Assembly (NCBI RefSeq): GCF_032108445.1
Contig: NZ_CP134876.1
Coordinates: 1,488,001 to 1,552,000 of the forward strand
Direction of reading: 5' to 3'
Origin: Micromonospora halotolerans
Lineage (GTDB): Bacteria > Actinomycetota > Actinomycetes > Mycobacteriales > Micromonosporaceae
Length of the DNA stretch: 64,000 nucleotides
The first letter of the stretch is position 1. Each line of letters begins with the position of its first letter. The notes beneath the pieces were generated by a model. The model was not told the DNA's origin. It searched no databases and was given only the letters and a program-made list of their open reading frames with translations. The translations under genes and the position numbers were made by a program. Below, piece by piece: positions 7,932 to 16,421 of the stretch.

Positions 7932-8870
7932 TCAGCGCGGGAAGTTCGGGTCCTCCCGGTCGAAGCGCTGCGTGCGGTCACCGTCCGGCGGGGCCGGCTG
8001 GCCGGGGTCGGCCGGCTGGCGCGGGATCGCCTGGGTCGGGTCGGCCGACGGCGGCTGGCCGAAGGGCGGCGCCGTGTGCGGGGCACCGCCGTACGGAGGC
8101 GCGGACTGCGGGCCGCCGAACGGCGGACCCGACTGCGGAGCGCCGAACGGCGGGCTCGACTGCGGGGCCCCGGGCGGCGGGCTCGACTGTGGCGCGTGCG
8201 GCGGGGCGGTGTTGAACGGCGGCGCGGGCTGCGCCGGGCCGTACGGGCCGGGCTGCGGGTAGCCGCCCGGCTGCTGCGGCCCGCCGGGGTACCCGCCCGG
8301 GGCGGGGTAGCCGCCGGGGTGGCCGGGCTGCTGCGGCCAGCCGGGCTGCGCCTGGCCGTAGACACCGGGCTGCGGTTTCGGCTTCGGGACGTAGTAGAGG
8401 GTCCGCCAGATCTTGAAGACCACGAACGCGGCGATCGCGAACACGGCCAGCCAGGCCAGCCGGGTGAGCAGGCCGAGGAAGGCGTCCAGCACCTCGCCGT
8501 CGGCGAGCCGGCCGACCAGCCAGATCAGGAGGGTCAGCGCGCCGAACACCGCGGCGACCGCGTACTCGACCAGCGCGACCTGGGTGATCAGCTTCGCCTT
8601 CGGCAGCACCGGGCGGACGTGGGTGGCGAGCAGCACGGCCAGCACCGGCAGGACCGTCGACTCCAGGCCGATGAAGGCGAAGAAGGTGCTCCCGGCCCGG
8701 CCGCTGAACGTGCTGTAGTCGTCGACCGGCACCAGGAGGCGCAGCAGGCCGACGAAGAGCAGCACGGCGTTCGCGCCGAGCAGGACGAGCGCGGCCAGTT
8801 CGCGCAGCGGCTTGGTCAACTGGCTGGCCTGCGTGGTGTCGCCGGACACGGGCTCGGCGGGGCTGGTCAC
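7932..8870 (-). CDS. Membrane protein with proline/glycine-rich repetitive C-terminal tail
   Basis: A 312-residue protein. The first half has about four hydrophobic helices (for example LAALVLLGANAVLLFVGLLR and WLAVFAIAAFVVF). After a basic hinge (IWRTLYYVPKPKPQPG) comes a cytoplasmic or external tail of about 150 residues, almost entirely Pro, Gly, Gln, Ala and Tyr, including five 9-residue repeats of the PQSSPPFGA type. The GTG start at 8870 has GGGGGAG five nt upstream. Frame continuing upstream is antisense to fbiA and was not used. The function is unknown. Its place between fbiC and fbiA is not enough to link it to F420. Confidence 0.75.
   Translation of the reverse strand: MTSPAEPVSGDTTQASQLTKPLRELAALVLLGANAVLLFVGLLRLLVPVDDYSTFSGRAGSTFFAFIGLESTVLPVLAVLLATHVRPVLPKAKLITQVALVEYAVAAVFGALTLLIWLVGRLADGEVLDAFLGLLTRLAWLAVFAIAAFVVFKIWRTLYYVPKPKPQPGVYGQAQPGWPQQPGHPGGYPAPGGYPGGPQQPGGYPQPGPYGPAQPAPPFNTAPPHAPQSSPPPGAPQSSPPFGAPQSGPPFGGPQSAPPYGGAPHTAPPFGQPPSADPTQAIPRQPADPGQPAPPDGDRTQRFDREDPNFPR
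8055..8192 (-). repeat. Tandem 27-bp repeats encoding PQSxPPxGx units
   Basis: Four adjacent 27-bp units encode PQSSPPPGA, PQSSPPFGA, PQSGPPFGG and PQSAPPYGG. After a one-codon insertion a degenerate fifth unit, PHTAPPFGQ, follows. Copy number could change by slippage or recombination. Confidence 0.75.
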
Positions 8871-8969
8871 GGACTCCCCCAGGGGACGAAAACGGACAGT
8901 TGCCGACGTGAGCCTAGTCGCTCCGGCCACCGGGCGATCGACGGCGGCGCGTGCGCAAGGATGGACGTC

Positions 8970-9917
8970 ATGCGCATCGTGGTTTTGACCGGCGGCATCG
9001 GGGGCGCCCGGTTCCTGCTCGGCGTCCGGGCGTACGCCCGGGAGGTGGGGGCCGAGGTGACCGCCGTGGTCAACGTCGGCGACGATCTGCTGCTGCACGG
9101 GCTGAAGGTCTGCCCCGACCTGGACAGCGTCATGTACACGCTGGGCGGGGGCGCCGACCCGGAACGGGGCTGGGGCCGCGTGGGCGAGACCTGGACGGTC
9201 AAGTCCGAGCTGGCCGCGTACGGCGCCGAGCCGGCCTGGTTCGGGCTGGGCGACAAGGATCTCGCCACCCACCTGGTGCGCACCACCATGCTCAACGCCG
9301 GCTACCCGCTGTCCCAGGTCACCGAGGCGCTGTCCGCGCGCTGGCAGCCCGGCGTACGCCTGCTGCCGGCCACCGACGACCGGCTGGAGACCCATGTCGT
9401 GGTCGACCTGGACGGCGGCCAGCGGGCGATCCACTTCCAGGAGTGGTGGGTCCGCCACCGGGCGGACGTGCCGACGCACCGGTTCGTCTTCGTCGGCGCG
9501 GAGACCGCGAAGCCGGCGCCCGGCGTGCTGGAGGCGATCCGGGCCGCCGACGTGGTGCTCGTCGCGCCCAGCAACCCGGTGGTGAGCATCGCGCCGATCC
9601 TGGCCGTGCCGGGGCTGCGCGACGCGATCGCCGACGGGCCCGCCCCGGTCGTCGGGGTGTCCCCGATCATCGGCGGCGCACCGGTCCGCGGCATGGCCGA
9701 CCGCTGCCTGTCCGTGCTCGGCGTCGAGTGCAGCGCGGCCGGGGTGGGCGGCCTCTACGGTGGCCGCGCGGCCGGCGGCCTGCTCGACGGCTGGCTGGTC
9801 GCGACGGAGGACGAGGGCACCGCGGTGCCGGAGGTGACCGTGCGCGCCGCGCCGCTGCGGATGACCGACGAGGCGGCGACGGCGGCGATGGTCCGAGCCG
9901 CGTTGGAGCTGATGTGA
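8970..9917 (+). CDS. fbiA: 2-phospho-L-lactate (phosphoenolpyruvyl) transferase of F420 synthesis
   Basis: A 315-residue CofD/FbiA enzyme that joins FO to the activated three-carbon unit (phosphoenolpyruvyl-GMP in actinobacteria) to give dehydro-F420-0. It opens with MRIVVLTGGIGGARFLLG, the characteristic glycine-rich nucleotide site, and contains VNVGDDLLLHGLKVCPDLDSV and LVAPSNPVVSIAPIL as further CofD signatures. ATG 8970 has AAGGA eight nt upstream. An in-frame ATG three codons earlier (8961) would add only MDV and places the AAGG too close. The gene overlaps fbiB by 4 nt, giving translational coupling. Confidence 0.95.
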   Translation: MRIVVLTGGIGGARFLLGVRAYAREVGAEVTAVVNVGDDLLLHGLKVCPDLDSVMYTLGGGADPERGWGRVGETWTVKSELAAYGAEPAWFGLGDKDLATHLVRTTMLNAGYPLSQVTEALSARWQPGVRLLPATDDRLETHVVVDLDGGQRAIHFQEWWVRHRADVPTHRFVFVGAETAKPAPGVLEAIRAADVVLVAPSNPVVSIAPILAVPGLRDAIADGPAPVVGVSPIIGGAPVRGMADRCLSVLGVECSAAGVGGLYGGRAAGGLLDGWLVATEDEGTAVPEVTVRAAPLRMTDEAATAAMVRAALELM

Positions 9918-10999
9918 GGCTGGAGATCCTGCCGGTGCCCGGCATCGGCGACGTGACCGAGGGCGACGACCTGGCGGCGCTGATCGCCACCGCGGCGCCC
10001 TGGCTGCGCGACGGCGACGTGCTGGTGGTGACCAGCAAGGTCGTGTCGAAGGCGGAGGGCCGGCTGGTCGACGTGCCGGCCGACGGGCCCGAGCGGCTGG
10101 CCGCCCGGGACGAGGTGCTGGCCGGGGAGACCGCCCGCGTGGTGGCCACCCGCGGCACCACCCGGATCGTGCAGACGCACCACGGGTTCGTGATGGCCTC
10201 CGCCGGCATCGACGCGTCCAACGTGGACAAGACCCGGCTGGTGCTGCTGCCCAAGGACCCGGACGCCTCCGCCCGCGCGCTGCGCGCCACCCTGCGCGAG
10301 CGGTACGACCTCGACGTCGCGGTCATCGTGAGCGACACCATGGGCCGGCCGTGGCGCAACGGGCTCACCGACGTGGCGCTCGGGGTGGCGGGCATGCCGG
10401 CGATCCGCGACCACCGGGGCGAGATCGACCCCTACGGCAACGAACTCCAGCTCACCCAGATGGCCGTGGTCGACGAGCTGGCCGCGGCCGGTGAGCTGAT
10501 CAAGGGCAAGTGCGACCAGGTGCCGGTCGCGGTGATCCGTGGCTACCTGGGCGAGACCCGGGACGACGACGAGGGCGCCGCCGCCCTGGTCCGGGACGCG
10601 TCGCTGGACCTGTTCTCCCTCGGCACCGCCGAGGCGCGCGCCGCCGGCCTGCGGGAGGCCGCCACCCTGGCCGACGGCCCCGGCCCGACCCCGGCCGACC
10701 CGGCCGCCGTGGACCGGGCGATCGCCGCCGTCGCCGGCGTGGTCGCGCCCGGCACCGTCTTCACCCACGTCACCGACGACGAGGTACGCGCCGGACTGGT
10801 CGCCACCGTGCCCGGCTGGCCGGCGGAGGCCACCGGCCTGGTCCTCGGCGCGCCACCGGCCCCGGTCGACGCGGCGGACCTGGTCCGTTTCGGCGCCGAC
10901 CTGCAGCGCCTGCGTACCGCGCTGGCCGCCGAGGCCGTCCCGTCGGCGCTGCTCCCCCCGCCGCCGGGAAGCACCGCCAGCGCGGCCCTCGCCGTCTGA
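9914..10999 (+). CDS. fbiB: Coenzyme F420-0:L-glutamate ligase, apparently without nitroreductase domain
   Basis: A 361-residue protein. Residues 1 to about 240 are a clear CofE-type gamma-glutamyl ligase that adds glutamates to F420-0 (DVLVVTSKVVSKAEGR, ARVVATRGTTRIVQTHHG, VSDTMGRPWRNGLTDVALG, DPYGNELQLT). Mycobacterial FbiB is 448 residues, and its C-terminal FMN-binding nitroreductase-like half reduces dehydro-F420-0. Here only about 115 residues follow, and they show no nitroreductase motif such as the RRSxRxF start. Either the domain is degenerate or another protein reduces the dehydro form. The GTG start at 9914 overlaps the fbiA stop (GTGA), so translation is coupled. The gene ends 17 bp from a convergent regulator. 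Confidence 0.92.
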   Translation: MRLEILPVPGIGDVTEGDDLAALIATAAPWLRDGDVLVVTSKVVSKAEGRLVDVPADGPERLAARDEVLAGETARVVATRGTTRIVQTHHGFVMASAGIDASNVDKTRLVLLPKDPDASARALRATLRERYDLDVAVIVSDTMGRPWRNGLTDVALGVAGMPAIRDHRGEIDPYGNELQLTQMAVVDELAAAGELIKGKCDQVPVAVIRGYLGETRDDDEGAAALVRDASLDLFSLGTAEARAAGLREAATLADGPGPTPADPAAVDRAIAAVAGVVAPGTVFTHVTDDEVRAGLVATVPGWPAEATGLVLGAPPAPVDAADLVRFGADLQRLRTALAAEAVPSALLPPPPGSTASAALAV

Positions 11000-11016
11000 C
11001 CTCGCGCCCGGCGACC

Positions 11017-12021
11017 TCAGGCGTCGAGGACGGCCCGGCCCAGCGGGGTCAGGGTGTGCAGCACGGTGTTGCGGTCGCGGTGGCTGACCAGCAGGCCGGC
11101 GTTGCGCAGCACGCTGGTGTGCTGGCTGGCCGCGGCCGCGGAGATGCGCAGCCGGCGGGCGACCTCGCCGGTGGTGCAACCCTCGTCGGCGGCTTCCAGC
11201 ACGGCCGCCCGGGTCCGGCCGAGCAGGGCGGCCAGCGCCTCCCGCTGCGCGGCGTCGGCGTCCCGGCCGGCGCCGCCGCCCGCCTCGGGCATGAGGCCGC
11301 CGAGCCGGTCGACGGGATAGACCAGCACCGGCGGCAGGCTCGGGTCGAGGAGCGCGACCGGGGTGCGGGCGCAGAAGAACGAGGGGACGAGCAGCAAGCC
11401 CCGGCCGTCGAGGTGCAGCTCCCGGCTGTCCGGATAGTCGAGGACCTCCAACACCCCGTCGGCCCAGCGCATGCTCGGCCGCAGGCTGGCCAGCAGCCCC
11501 TCGGCGCCGCCGTCGAGCATGGCCCGGGCGCGGCGCGCGCGGTCCGCCTCCACGGCGGCCTGGATCCGCGACCAGTATGGGGTGACCGCGAGCGACTGGT
11601 ACCGGACCATCGAGTCGGTCAGGTGGCTGAGCACCTCGGGCTCGCCGCGGGCCAGGGCGCTCGCCGACGCCGGCAGTGCGTTCTCCTCGGCGAGCCGGGT
11701 GAGGTCGCGGCGGAGCAGGTCGACCGGGGTGCCGCGAACCGCCTCCAGCCCGGCGTCCAGACCGTCCTTGCTGGCGTAGGGGGTGAGGAAGTCGGGGAAG
11801 TAGCCGCGGGGCGGGTTGAGCGCGAGCAGCAGGCGGTAGCCCTCGGCGGTGGTGTCCGTCCGCAGCCCGCGGGCCACGGTGCGTCGCCACGCGGTCAGCA
11901 GCGGGTCACGCCCGCGACCCTGAAGCAGGTGCAGGCTGAGGACCAGTTCCCAGACCGGGTCCGCGACAGGGGCCACCCTGGTCCGCAGGATGTCCTCGCG
12001 GGAGAAAATGACCTTCAGCAT
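11017..12021 (-). CDS. ArsR-type winged-helix regulator with long N-terminal domain (DUF5937 type)
   Basis: A 334-residue protein. The C-terminal 70 residues are a winged helix of the ArsR kind (TTGEVARRLRISAAAASQHT is the helix-turn-helix, then LVSHRDRNTVLHTLTPLG as the wing). The preceding 250 residues match the DUF5937-type extension found in many actinobacterial regulators: it starts MLKVIFSREDILRTRVA and later has YWSRIQAAVEADR and LLLVPSFF. No metal-binding cysteine motif of classic ArsR proteins is seen, so the ligand is unknown. The ATG at 12021 has GGGAGAG upstream. No obvious target operon is adjacent, and autoregulation through the palindrome at 12069-12082 is possible. Confidence 0.85.
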   Translation of the reverse strand: MLKVIFSREDILRTRVAPVADPVWELVLSLHLLQGRGRDPLLTAWRRTVARGLRTDTTAEGYRLLLALNPPRGYFPDFLTPYASKDGLDAGLEAVRGTPVDLLRRDLTRLAEENALPASASALARGEPEVLSHLTDSMVRYQSLAVTPYWSRIQAAVEADRARRARAMLDGGAEGLLASLRPSMRWADGVLEVLDYPDSRELHLDGRGLLLVPSFFCARTPVALLDPSLPPVLVYPVDRLGGLMPEAGGGAGRDADAAQREALAALLGRTRAAVLEAADEGCTTGEVARRLRISAAAASQHTSVLRNAGLLVSHRDRNTVLHTLTPLGRAVLDA

Positions 12022-12065
12022 GGAGCTCTCCCGGGCGGACAGAGGGAGTGCCCGCCACGTTGAGC

Positions 12066-12082
12066 ACTGTACCTGCCGGTAC
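12066..12082 (-). promoter_or_regulatory. Candidate promoter and operator of the ArsR-type regulator
   Basis: On the minus strand a TACAGT -10-like box (12066-12071) overlaps a 14-bp inverted repeat, GTACCTGCCGGTAC (12069-12082), about 50 bp before the start codon. A dimeric winged-helix repressor bound there would block its own promoter. No good -35 was found. Confidence 0.35.
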
Positions 12083-12271
12083 TTATCTTCATCTTTAAGC
12101 GTGGGATGAAAAACCTCGACGGTGCCCCGCCGGGTTCGGCAGACTTCCCCTTGCCCGCCGCGCCGGGATCGGTGTCACCGAACCGGCTGTCGACCAGCGG
12201 GCGCGCCGGTCGGCCGGACGGCACCACGAGGGTCTGCGGCTTTCTCCGTAGGGGTGTCGTCCGGCGACCGC

Positions 12272-13345
12272 TCAGCCGAGCCAGAGCGCCACCCGGTGAT
12301 CCTCGTCGGTGACGTAGTAGCAGCGCCCGTCCAGCTCGGCCAGCCCCTCCACGTGGTGGAACGGCGCCAGCTCGGCCACCAGCTTCCCCGCCACCCGGGC
12401 GTCCGGGCCCACGTCGTGCCGGAACCGGACGTGCCGCGAGGTCACCGGGCCGCCGTGCGGGTGGTCGTCCAGCAGCACCGAGCCCTTGCCGACCGCGTCG
12501 ATCGAGCCGATCACCGCCGCGTATCCGCCGTCGGGCGTCGGCGCCACGGCCCGGAAGCCGGTCAGGGCGCCCGCCGGGGTCACCCCGGTCAGGGCGTACG
12601 CCCCGACGGCGCGCGGCCAGCCCGGCGACGACTCCGCCCCGGCGTCCCGCCGCGACCCGGAGCCCTCGCCGAACATGTCGGCCACACCGGCCAGCTCGAC
12701 CAGGATGGGCTCGCCCTCGGCGGTCACCGGGAAGCGCAGCCCGAGCAGCACCGTCCCGGCCGGGGTGAAGGCCGCCGCCTCGACGTTGACGGGCAGGTCG
12801 TCCTCGGCCAGCCGGCTCACCCAGCTCTTGGCCCGGGCCGTGCCGCGGTCCCGCGTCTCCACGATGAACCGCTGCCGGACCCGCTCCCCCGCCGGCAGCG
12901 GAGTCAGCGGCGCGGCGGCGAGGGCGTCGTTGATCGCCCGGTGCAGCCGGAACCGGTTGCGCACCACGTGCAGCGGCAGCGTCCCGCCGGCCGCGTCGTC
13001 CTCGCGGAACCGGGCCACGAACGCCCGCCGGGGGCGCAGCGGGCCGGCCTTCGAGCCGAAGTGCGAGCCGAAGACGTACACCCAGCCGTCGTGGTGGGCG
13101 AGCGCCTCACCGTCCTCGGTGCGGCCGTTCTCCCGGCCGGCGTCGGCGGCCACGTGGTGCGCCACCCACTCGCCGTCGGCGCGCTCCAGCAGCAGCGCCA
13201 GGCACTGGTCCACCGGGCCCTCGTCGAGGACGGTCCAGAATCCTCGGCGGGCGCCGTGGGCGCGCAGCAGCGCCGGGGAGCGCACGGGCAGCAGGTCGCT
13301 GGCCTCGTTGCCGGCCACGACGAACTCGACGAGTCGGAGGGTCAC
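12272..13345 (-). CDS. Conserved hypothetical protein, possibly beta-propeller (DUF3616-like)
   Basis: A 357-residue soluble protein without signal peptide. Repeated beta-strand phrases (WVYVFGSHFGSKAGPL, VNVEAAAFTPAGTVLLGLRFP, FHHVEGLAELDGRCYYVTDED) recall DUF3616/esterase-like propeller proteins in which an EGL/EAAA phrase repeats once per blade. I cannot assign an activity. The GTG start at 13345 is supported by a TACCCT box 6 nt upstream and by the absence of a Shine-Dalgarno. The frame continues upstream but only as antisense of the NUDIX gene. It is divergent from the NUDIX gene with 39 bp between the two start codons. Confidence 0.65.
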   Translation of the reverse strand: MTLRLVEFVVAGNEASDLLPVRSPALLRAHGARRGFWTVLDEGPVDQCLALLLERADGEWVAHHVAADAGRENGRTEDGEALAHHDGWVYVFGSHFGSKAGPLRPRRAFVARFREDDAAGGTLPLHVVRNRFRLHRAINDALAAAPLTPLPAGERVRQRFIVETRDRGTARAKSWVSRLAEDDLPVNVEAAAFTPAGTVLLGLRFPVTAEGEPILVELAGVADMFGEGSGSRRDAGAESSPGWPRAVGAYALTGVTPAGALTGFRAVAPTPDGGYAAVIGSIDAVGKGSVLLDDHPHGGPVTSRHVRFRHDVGPDARVAGKLVAELAPFHHVEGLAELDGRCYYVTDEDHRVALWLG

Positions 13346-13351
13346 CGGGCC

Positions 13352-13357
13352 AGGGTA
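13352..13357 (-). promoter_or_regulatory. Leaderless-type -10 box for gene 12272-13345
   Basis: TACCCT on the minus strand lies 6 nt before GTG 13345. Its counterpart for the divergent gene lies 15 bp away at 13373-13378. Confidence 0.5.
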
Positions 13358-13372
13358 CGGAGGGCGCGCCCG

Positions 13373-13378
13373 TACAGT
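13373..13378 (+). promoter_or_regulatory. Leaderless-type -10 box for NUDIX gene
   Basis: TACAGT lies 6 nt before GTG 13385 with no Shine-Dalgarno between. Confidence 0.5.
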
Positions 13379-13384
13379 GGCGGG

Positions 13385-13957
13385 GTGCCGGACACCGAGA
13401 CGTACGCCGACCTGCATGCCGACGCCACGGCGGTGCTGAGCCGCTGGACGGCGACCAGCCCGGCGGCCGCCGCGAACCGGGACCGGACGCTGGCGCTGCT
13501 GGCGGCCGGACCGGTGGCGATGAGCCGGACGCACCGGCCCGGGCACCTCACCGCGAGCGCGCTGGTGCTGGACGCGACGGGCGCCCGGGTGCTGCTCTGC
13601 CTGCACGGCAGGTTCCGCAAGTGGGTGCAGCTCGGCGGGCACTGCGAGCCCGGCGACCGGACCCTGGCGGCGGCCGCGCTGCGCGAGGCCACCGAGGAGT
13701 CCGGTATCGCCGGCCTGGTGATCGATCCGGAACCGATCGACGTGGACGTCCACCCCGTGGCCTGCCAGGGCGGCTCGCTGCACTACGACGTCCGGTTCGC
13801 CGTGCTGGCCCCCGCCGGGGCGACCGAGCGGGTCAGCGCCGAGTCCGAGGCGCTGGGCTGGTTCCCGCCGGACCGGCTGCCCGGGCCGCTGGCCGACGGG
13901 ACCGTCCAGCTGGTGAAGCCGGGGTTGGCCGCGCTGGCCCGGAGGGCCGCCGGCTGA
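13385..13957 (+). CDS. NUDIX hydrolase
   Basis: A 190-residue protein with a NUDIX box at residues 84-108 (GGHCEPGD, then LREATEESG), the metal-binding catalytic helix that hydrolyses nucleoside diphosphate-linked compounds. The first box acidic residue is Asp instead of the usual Glu and the spacing to REATEE is one residue longer, a variant I believe is frequent in actinobacterial NUDIX proteins. The N-terminal 50 residues form an extra helical region. The substrate cannot be deduced. The GTG start is supported by TACAGT 6 nt upstream and the short divergent gap. The gene ends 12 bp from the convergent manC. Confidence 0.88.
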   Translation: MPDTETYADLHADATAVLSRWTATSPAAAANRDRTLALLAAGPVAMSRTHRPGHLTASALVLDATGARVLLCLHGRFRKWVQLGGHCEPGDRTLAAAALREATEESGIAGLVIDPEPIDVDVHPVACQGGSLHYDVRFAVLAPAGATERVSAESEALGWFPPDRLPGPLADGTVQLVKPGLAALARRAAG

Positions 13958-13969
13958 CCCGGCGCCCGG

Positions 13970-15061
13970 TCAGACCAGCCCCTCCTCGCCGCGCTCCTTG
14001 AGCTCGTCGACCACCCTCTTCACGTCCTGCGCCCGGTCGCGCGGGCAGACCAGCAGGGCGTCCGGGGTGTCCACCACGATCAGGTCGTGGACGCCGATCG
14101 CGGCCACCAGCCGGCCGGACTGCGGCACCACCACGAGGCCGCTGGTGTCCCGCAGCAGCACGCCGGGCTTCGCGTCGGCGCCCAGGACCACGTTGCCGGC
14201 GGCGTCCGCGGGGAGCACCTCGCCGAGGGTGTGGAAGTCGCCGACGTCGTTCCAGCCGAAGTCGCCCGGGACGGTCGCCACCCGGCCGGCGGTCGCCGCG
14301 CCCTCCATCACCGCGTAGTCGACCGAGATTTTCGGCAGCGTCGGCCAGACCGTGCCGAGGACGTCGTCCTGCTCCGGGGTGCCCCACGCCGCCGCGATCG
14401 CGGTGATCCCCGCGTGCAGGGCCGGCTGCTGCCGGGCCAGCTCGGCCAGGAAGACGTCCACCCGCCAGACGAACATGCTGGCGTTCCAGAGGTGCCGGCC
14501 GGAACGCACGTAGCCCTCGGCCACGTCGGCGGCCGGCTTCTCCTTGAACTCGATGACCGGGCGCAGGGTGCCGTCGCCCACCGGCTCGCCGGTCTCCAGG
14601 TAGCCGTAGCCCGTCTCGGGCCGGGTCGGGGTGATGCCCACCGTCATCAGCGAACCCTGCTCGGCGCCGCGGATCGCCTGCCGGACCACCTCGGCCCAGC
14701 GCGCCGGGTCACCGATGAGGTGGTCGGCGGCGAAGGAGCCCATCACCGCCTCCGGGTCACGCTCGGCGATCACCGCGGCGGCCAGCGCGATCGCGGCGCA
14801 GGAATCCCGCGGCGACGGCTCGACCAGGATGTTCTCCTCCGGCACGCCGGCCAGTTGCCGCGCCACCGCCGCGACGTGCGCGGCCCCCGTGACCACCAGC
14901 GTGCGGTCCGGCGTGGTCAGCGGCGACAGCCGGTCGACCGTCGCCTGGAGCAGCGAGGCCGGGGTGCCGGTCAGCGGGTGGAGGAACTTGGGGTGGCCGG
15001 CACGGGACAGCGGCCACAACCTCGTGCCGCTGCCACCCGCCGGGATGACGGCGTAGAACAT
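13970..15061 (-). CDS. manC: Mannose-1-phosphate guanylyltransferase
   Basis: A 363-residue enzyme making GDP-mannose from GTP and mannose-1-phosphate, the mannosyl donor for phosphatidylinositol mannosides, lipomannan and glycoproteins. The nucleotidyltransferase P-loop AGGSGTRLWPLSR is at residues 8-20. FAADHLI (metal-binding Asp), ETGYGYLETG, EFKEKP and FGWNDVGDF are all family motifs. It lacks the C-terminal isomerase half of long ManC proteins. ATG 15061 was chosen because the conserved FYAVIPAGGSGTR begins immediately after it, although no clear Shine-Dalgarno is visible. It follows a glycosyltransferase by 63 bp on the same strand, consistent with an envelope glycosylation operon and with the manB-wbbL pairing near Rv3264c (recalled). 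Confidence 0.93.
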   Translation of the reverse strand: MFYAVIPAGGSGTRLWPLSRAGHPKFLHPLTGTPASLLQATVDRLSPLTTPDRTLVVTGAAHVAAVARQLAGVPEENILVEPSPRDSCAAIALAAAVIAERDPEAVMGSFAADHLIGDPARWAEVVRQAIRGAEQGSLMTVGITPTRPETGYGYLETGEPVGDGTLRPVIEFKEKPAADVAEGYVRSGRHLWNASMFVWRVDVFLAELARQQPALHAGITAIAAAWGTPEQDDVLGTVWPTLPKISVDYAVMEGAATAGRVATVPGDFGWNDVGDFHTLGEVLPADAAGNVVLGADAKPGVLLRDTSGLVVVPQSGRLVAAIGVHDLIVVDTPDALLVCPRDRAQDVKRVVDELKERGEEGLV

Positions 15062-15124
15062 CAGCACATCATGCCCGAACCGCCGTGCTACGGGCCCCCG
15101 GTCGGGCGTACCCGCAGGTGACAC

Positions 15125-16270
15125 TCAGGAACGCGCCCGGCTCCACGCGGCGATGTGCACCTCGGCGCTGGACTCCCAGGTGAACTCCTTGGCCCGGTCG
15201 AAACCGGCCTTGGCCAGGGACAGCCGGCGCTGCTCGTCGTCGAGCAGGGCGGTCAGGTCGGTGGCGATCTGATCCGGGTCCTCGCTGGTGTACGCCACGG
15301 CGTCGCCGCCCACCTCGGGCAGGGAGAGCCGCGGCGTGGTGAGCACCGGCGCGGCGCACGCCATCGCCTCCAGGATGGGCAGGCCGAAGCCCTCCCCGTA
15401 GGACGGGTAGGCGGCGACCAGCGCCCCACCGAGGAAGCCGGGCAGGTCCGCGTAGCGCAGGTAACCCGGGCGCAGCAGCCGCAGGTGCGACGGCACCTCG
15501 GCCACCGCCCGGTCGATGTCGTCGTCGTGCCCCTGGCCGCCCGCGATGACCAGCGCGGGCGGGTCCGCCCGGTCGCCCACCGCGCGGGCCCAGCCGCGGA
15601 TCAGGTTGGGCACGTTCTTGCGCGGCTCCTTGGCCCCGAGGAACGCCACGTAGCTGCTGCTGCCCAACCCGAGGCGGGCCCGCACCCGGGCCTTCTCCTC
15701 CTCGCTCGGCGCGTGGAAGGCGGCCTGGTCGACACCGTGGTAGGCCACGTCGATCCGGGTCGGGTCGGCGTCCAGCAGGCGGATCAGCTCGTCGCGGGTG
15801 GCCTTGCTCGGCACGATCACCCGGTCGGCGCGGCGCAGCGAGGTCTTGATCGCGCTGCGGAAGAAGGTGCGGCGCGACTTGTCGTAGTGCTCCGGCTCGG
15901 TGAAGAAGGTCGCGTCGTGCACGGTGACCGTGACCGGGCAGCCGGCCCGCAGCGGGCACGTGTAGAAGGGCGAGTGCAGCACCTCCGCGCCGACCTGCTG
16001 GGCCAGCAGCGGCAGGCCGGTCTGCTCCCAGGCGAGCCGGGCCGGGCGGTGGGCGACGGCCGCCGGGGCGGGGATCACCTCGGCGCCGGGCAGCATGCGG
16101 GTGTAGCGCTCCAGGTCGGTGCGGAGGCTCACCACGACCAGGTCGACGCCGGAGCCGCAGACCCGGCCGAGGGCACCGAGCAGGCCGTCGACGTATCTAC
16201 CGACGCCGCCGCGATCGGCGGGGACACTCGTGGCGTCGATGAGCACGCGGGGCGGGCGACCGGCGGTCAC
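15125..16270 (-). CDS. GT4-like family 1 glycosyltransferase
   Basis: A 381-residue GT-B glycosyltransferase, probably using a nucleotide sugar such as GDP-mannose. It has GGVGRYVDGLL at the acceptor-side start, HDATFFTEPEHYDKSRR, the central FLGAKEPRKN strand typical of the mannosyltransferase subgroup, and the GEGFGLPILEAMACAAPVL donor motif with the two conserved glutamates. It is cytoplasmic, without membrane segments. The GTG start at 16270 has GAGGAG eight nt upstream. It precedes manC on the same strand, so the pair may supply and use GDP-mannose. The acceptor is unknown. Confidence 0.9.
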   Translation of the reverse strand: MTAGRPPRVLIDATSVPADRGGVGRYVDGLLGALGRVCGSGVDLVVVSLRTDLERYTRMLPGAEVIPAPAAVAHRPARLAWEQTGLPLLAQQVGAEVLHSPFYTCPLRAGCPVTVTVHDATFFTEPEHYDKSRRTFFRSAIKTSLRRADRVIVPSKATRDELIRLLDADPTRIDVAYHGVDQAAFHAPSEEEKARVRARLGLGSSSYVAFLGAKEPRKNVPNLIRGWARAVGDRADPPALVIAGGQGHDDDIDRAVAEVPSHLRLLRPGYLRYADLPGFLGGALVAAYPSYGEGFGLPILEAMACAAPVLTTPRLSLPEVGGDAVAYTSEDPDQIATDLTALLDDEQRRLSLAKAGFDRAKEFTWESSAEVHIAAWSRARS

Positions 16271-16407
16271 GGGGCGACTCCTCAGGCTGGCGCGTCTGTG
16301 GGGAACAACACTGTCGGCAAGCCTACGCCGGGCCGGGTGCCCGACGCTGACTGCGACCCGACGGTACGCCGACTTGTCGTTGTCATCGAGTACGCGTACC
16401 GGGCGCG

Positions 16408-16413
16408 TATCGT
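16408..16413 (+). promoter_or_regulatory. Possible -10 box for TIGR03089 gene
   Basis: TATCGT lies 8 nt before the ATG at 16422. The spacing is slightly longer than in the other leaderless examples here, so the call is weaker. Confidence 0.35.
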
Positions 16414-16421
16414 TCGCGCCG

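Noticed and set aside
4819..8262. A long plus-strand open frame of about 1147 codons antisense to DUF4331, fbiC and the membrane protein
   Set aside because: It is the mirror of real genes: high third-position GC leaves few stops on the opposite strand. The translation is Arg/Gly/Pro-rich and has no family motif.
12015..12227. 70-codon minus-strand frame upstream of the ArsR-type regulator
   Set aside because: It would overlap the regulator's start and promoter region and shows no recognisable composition or ribosome site.
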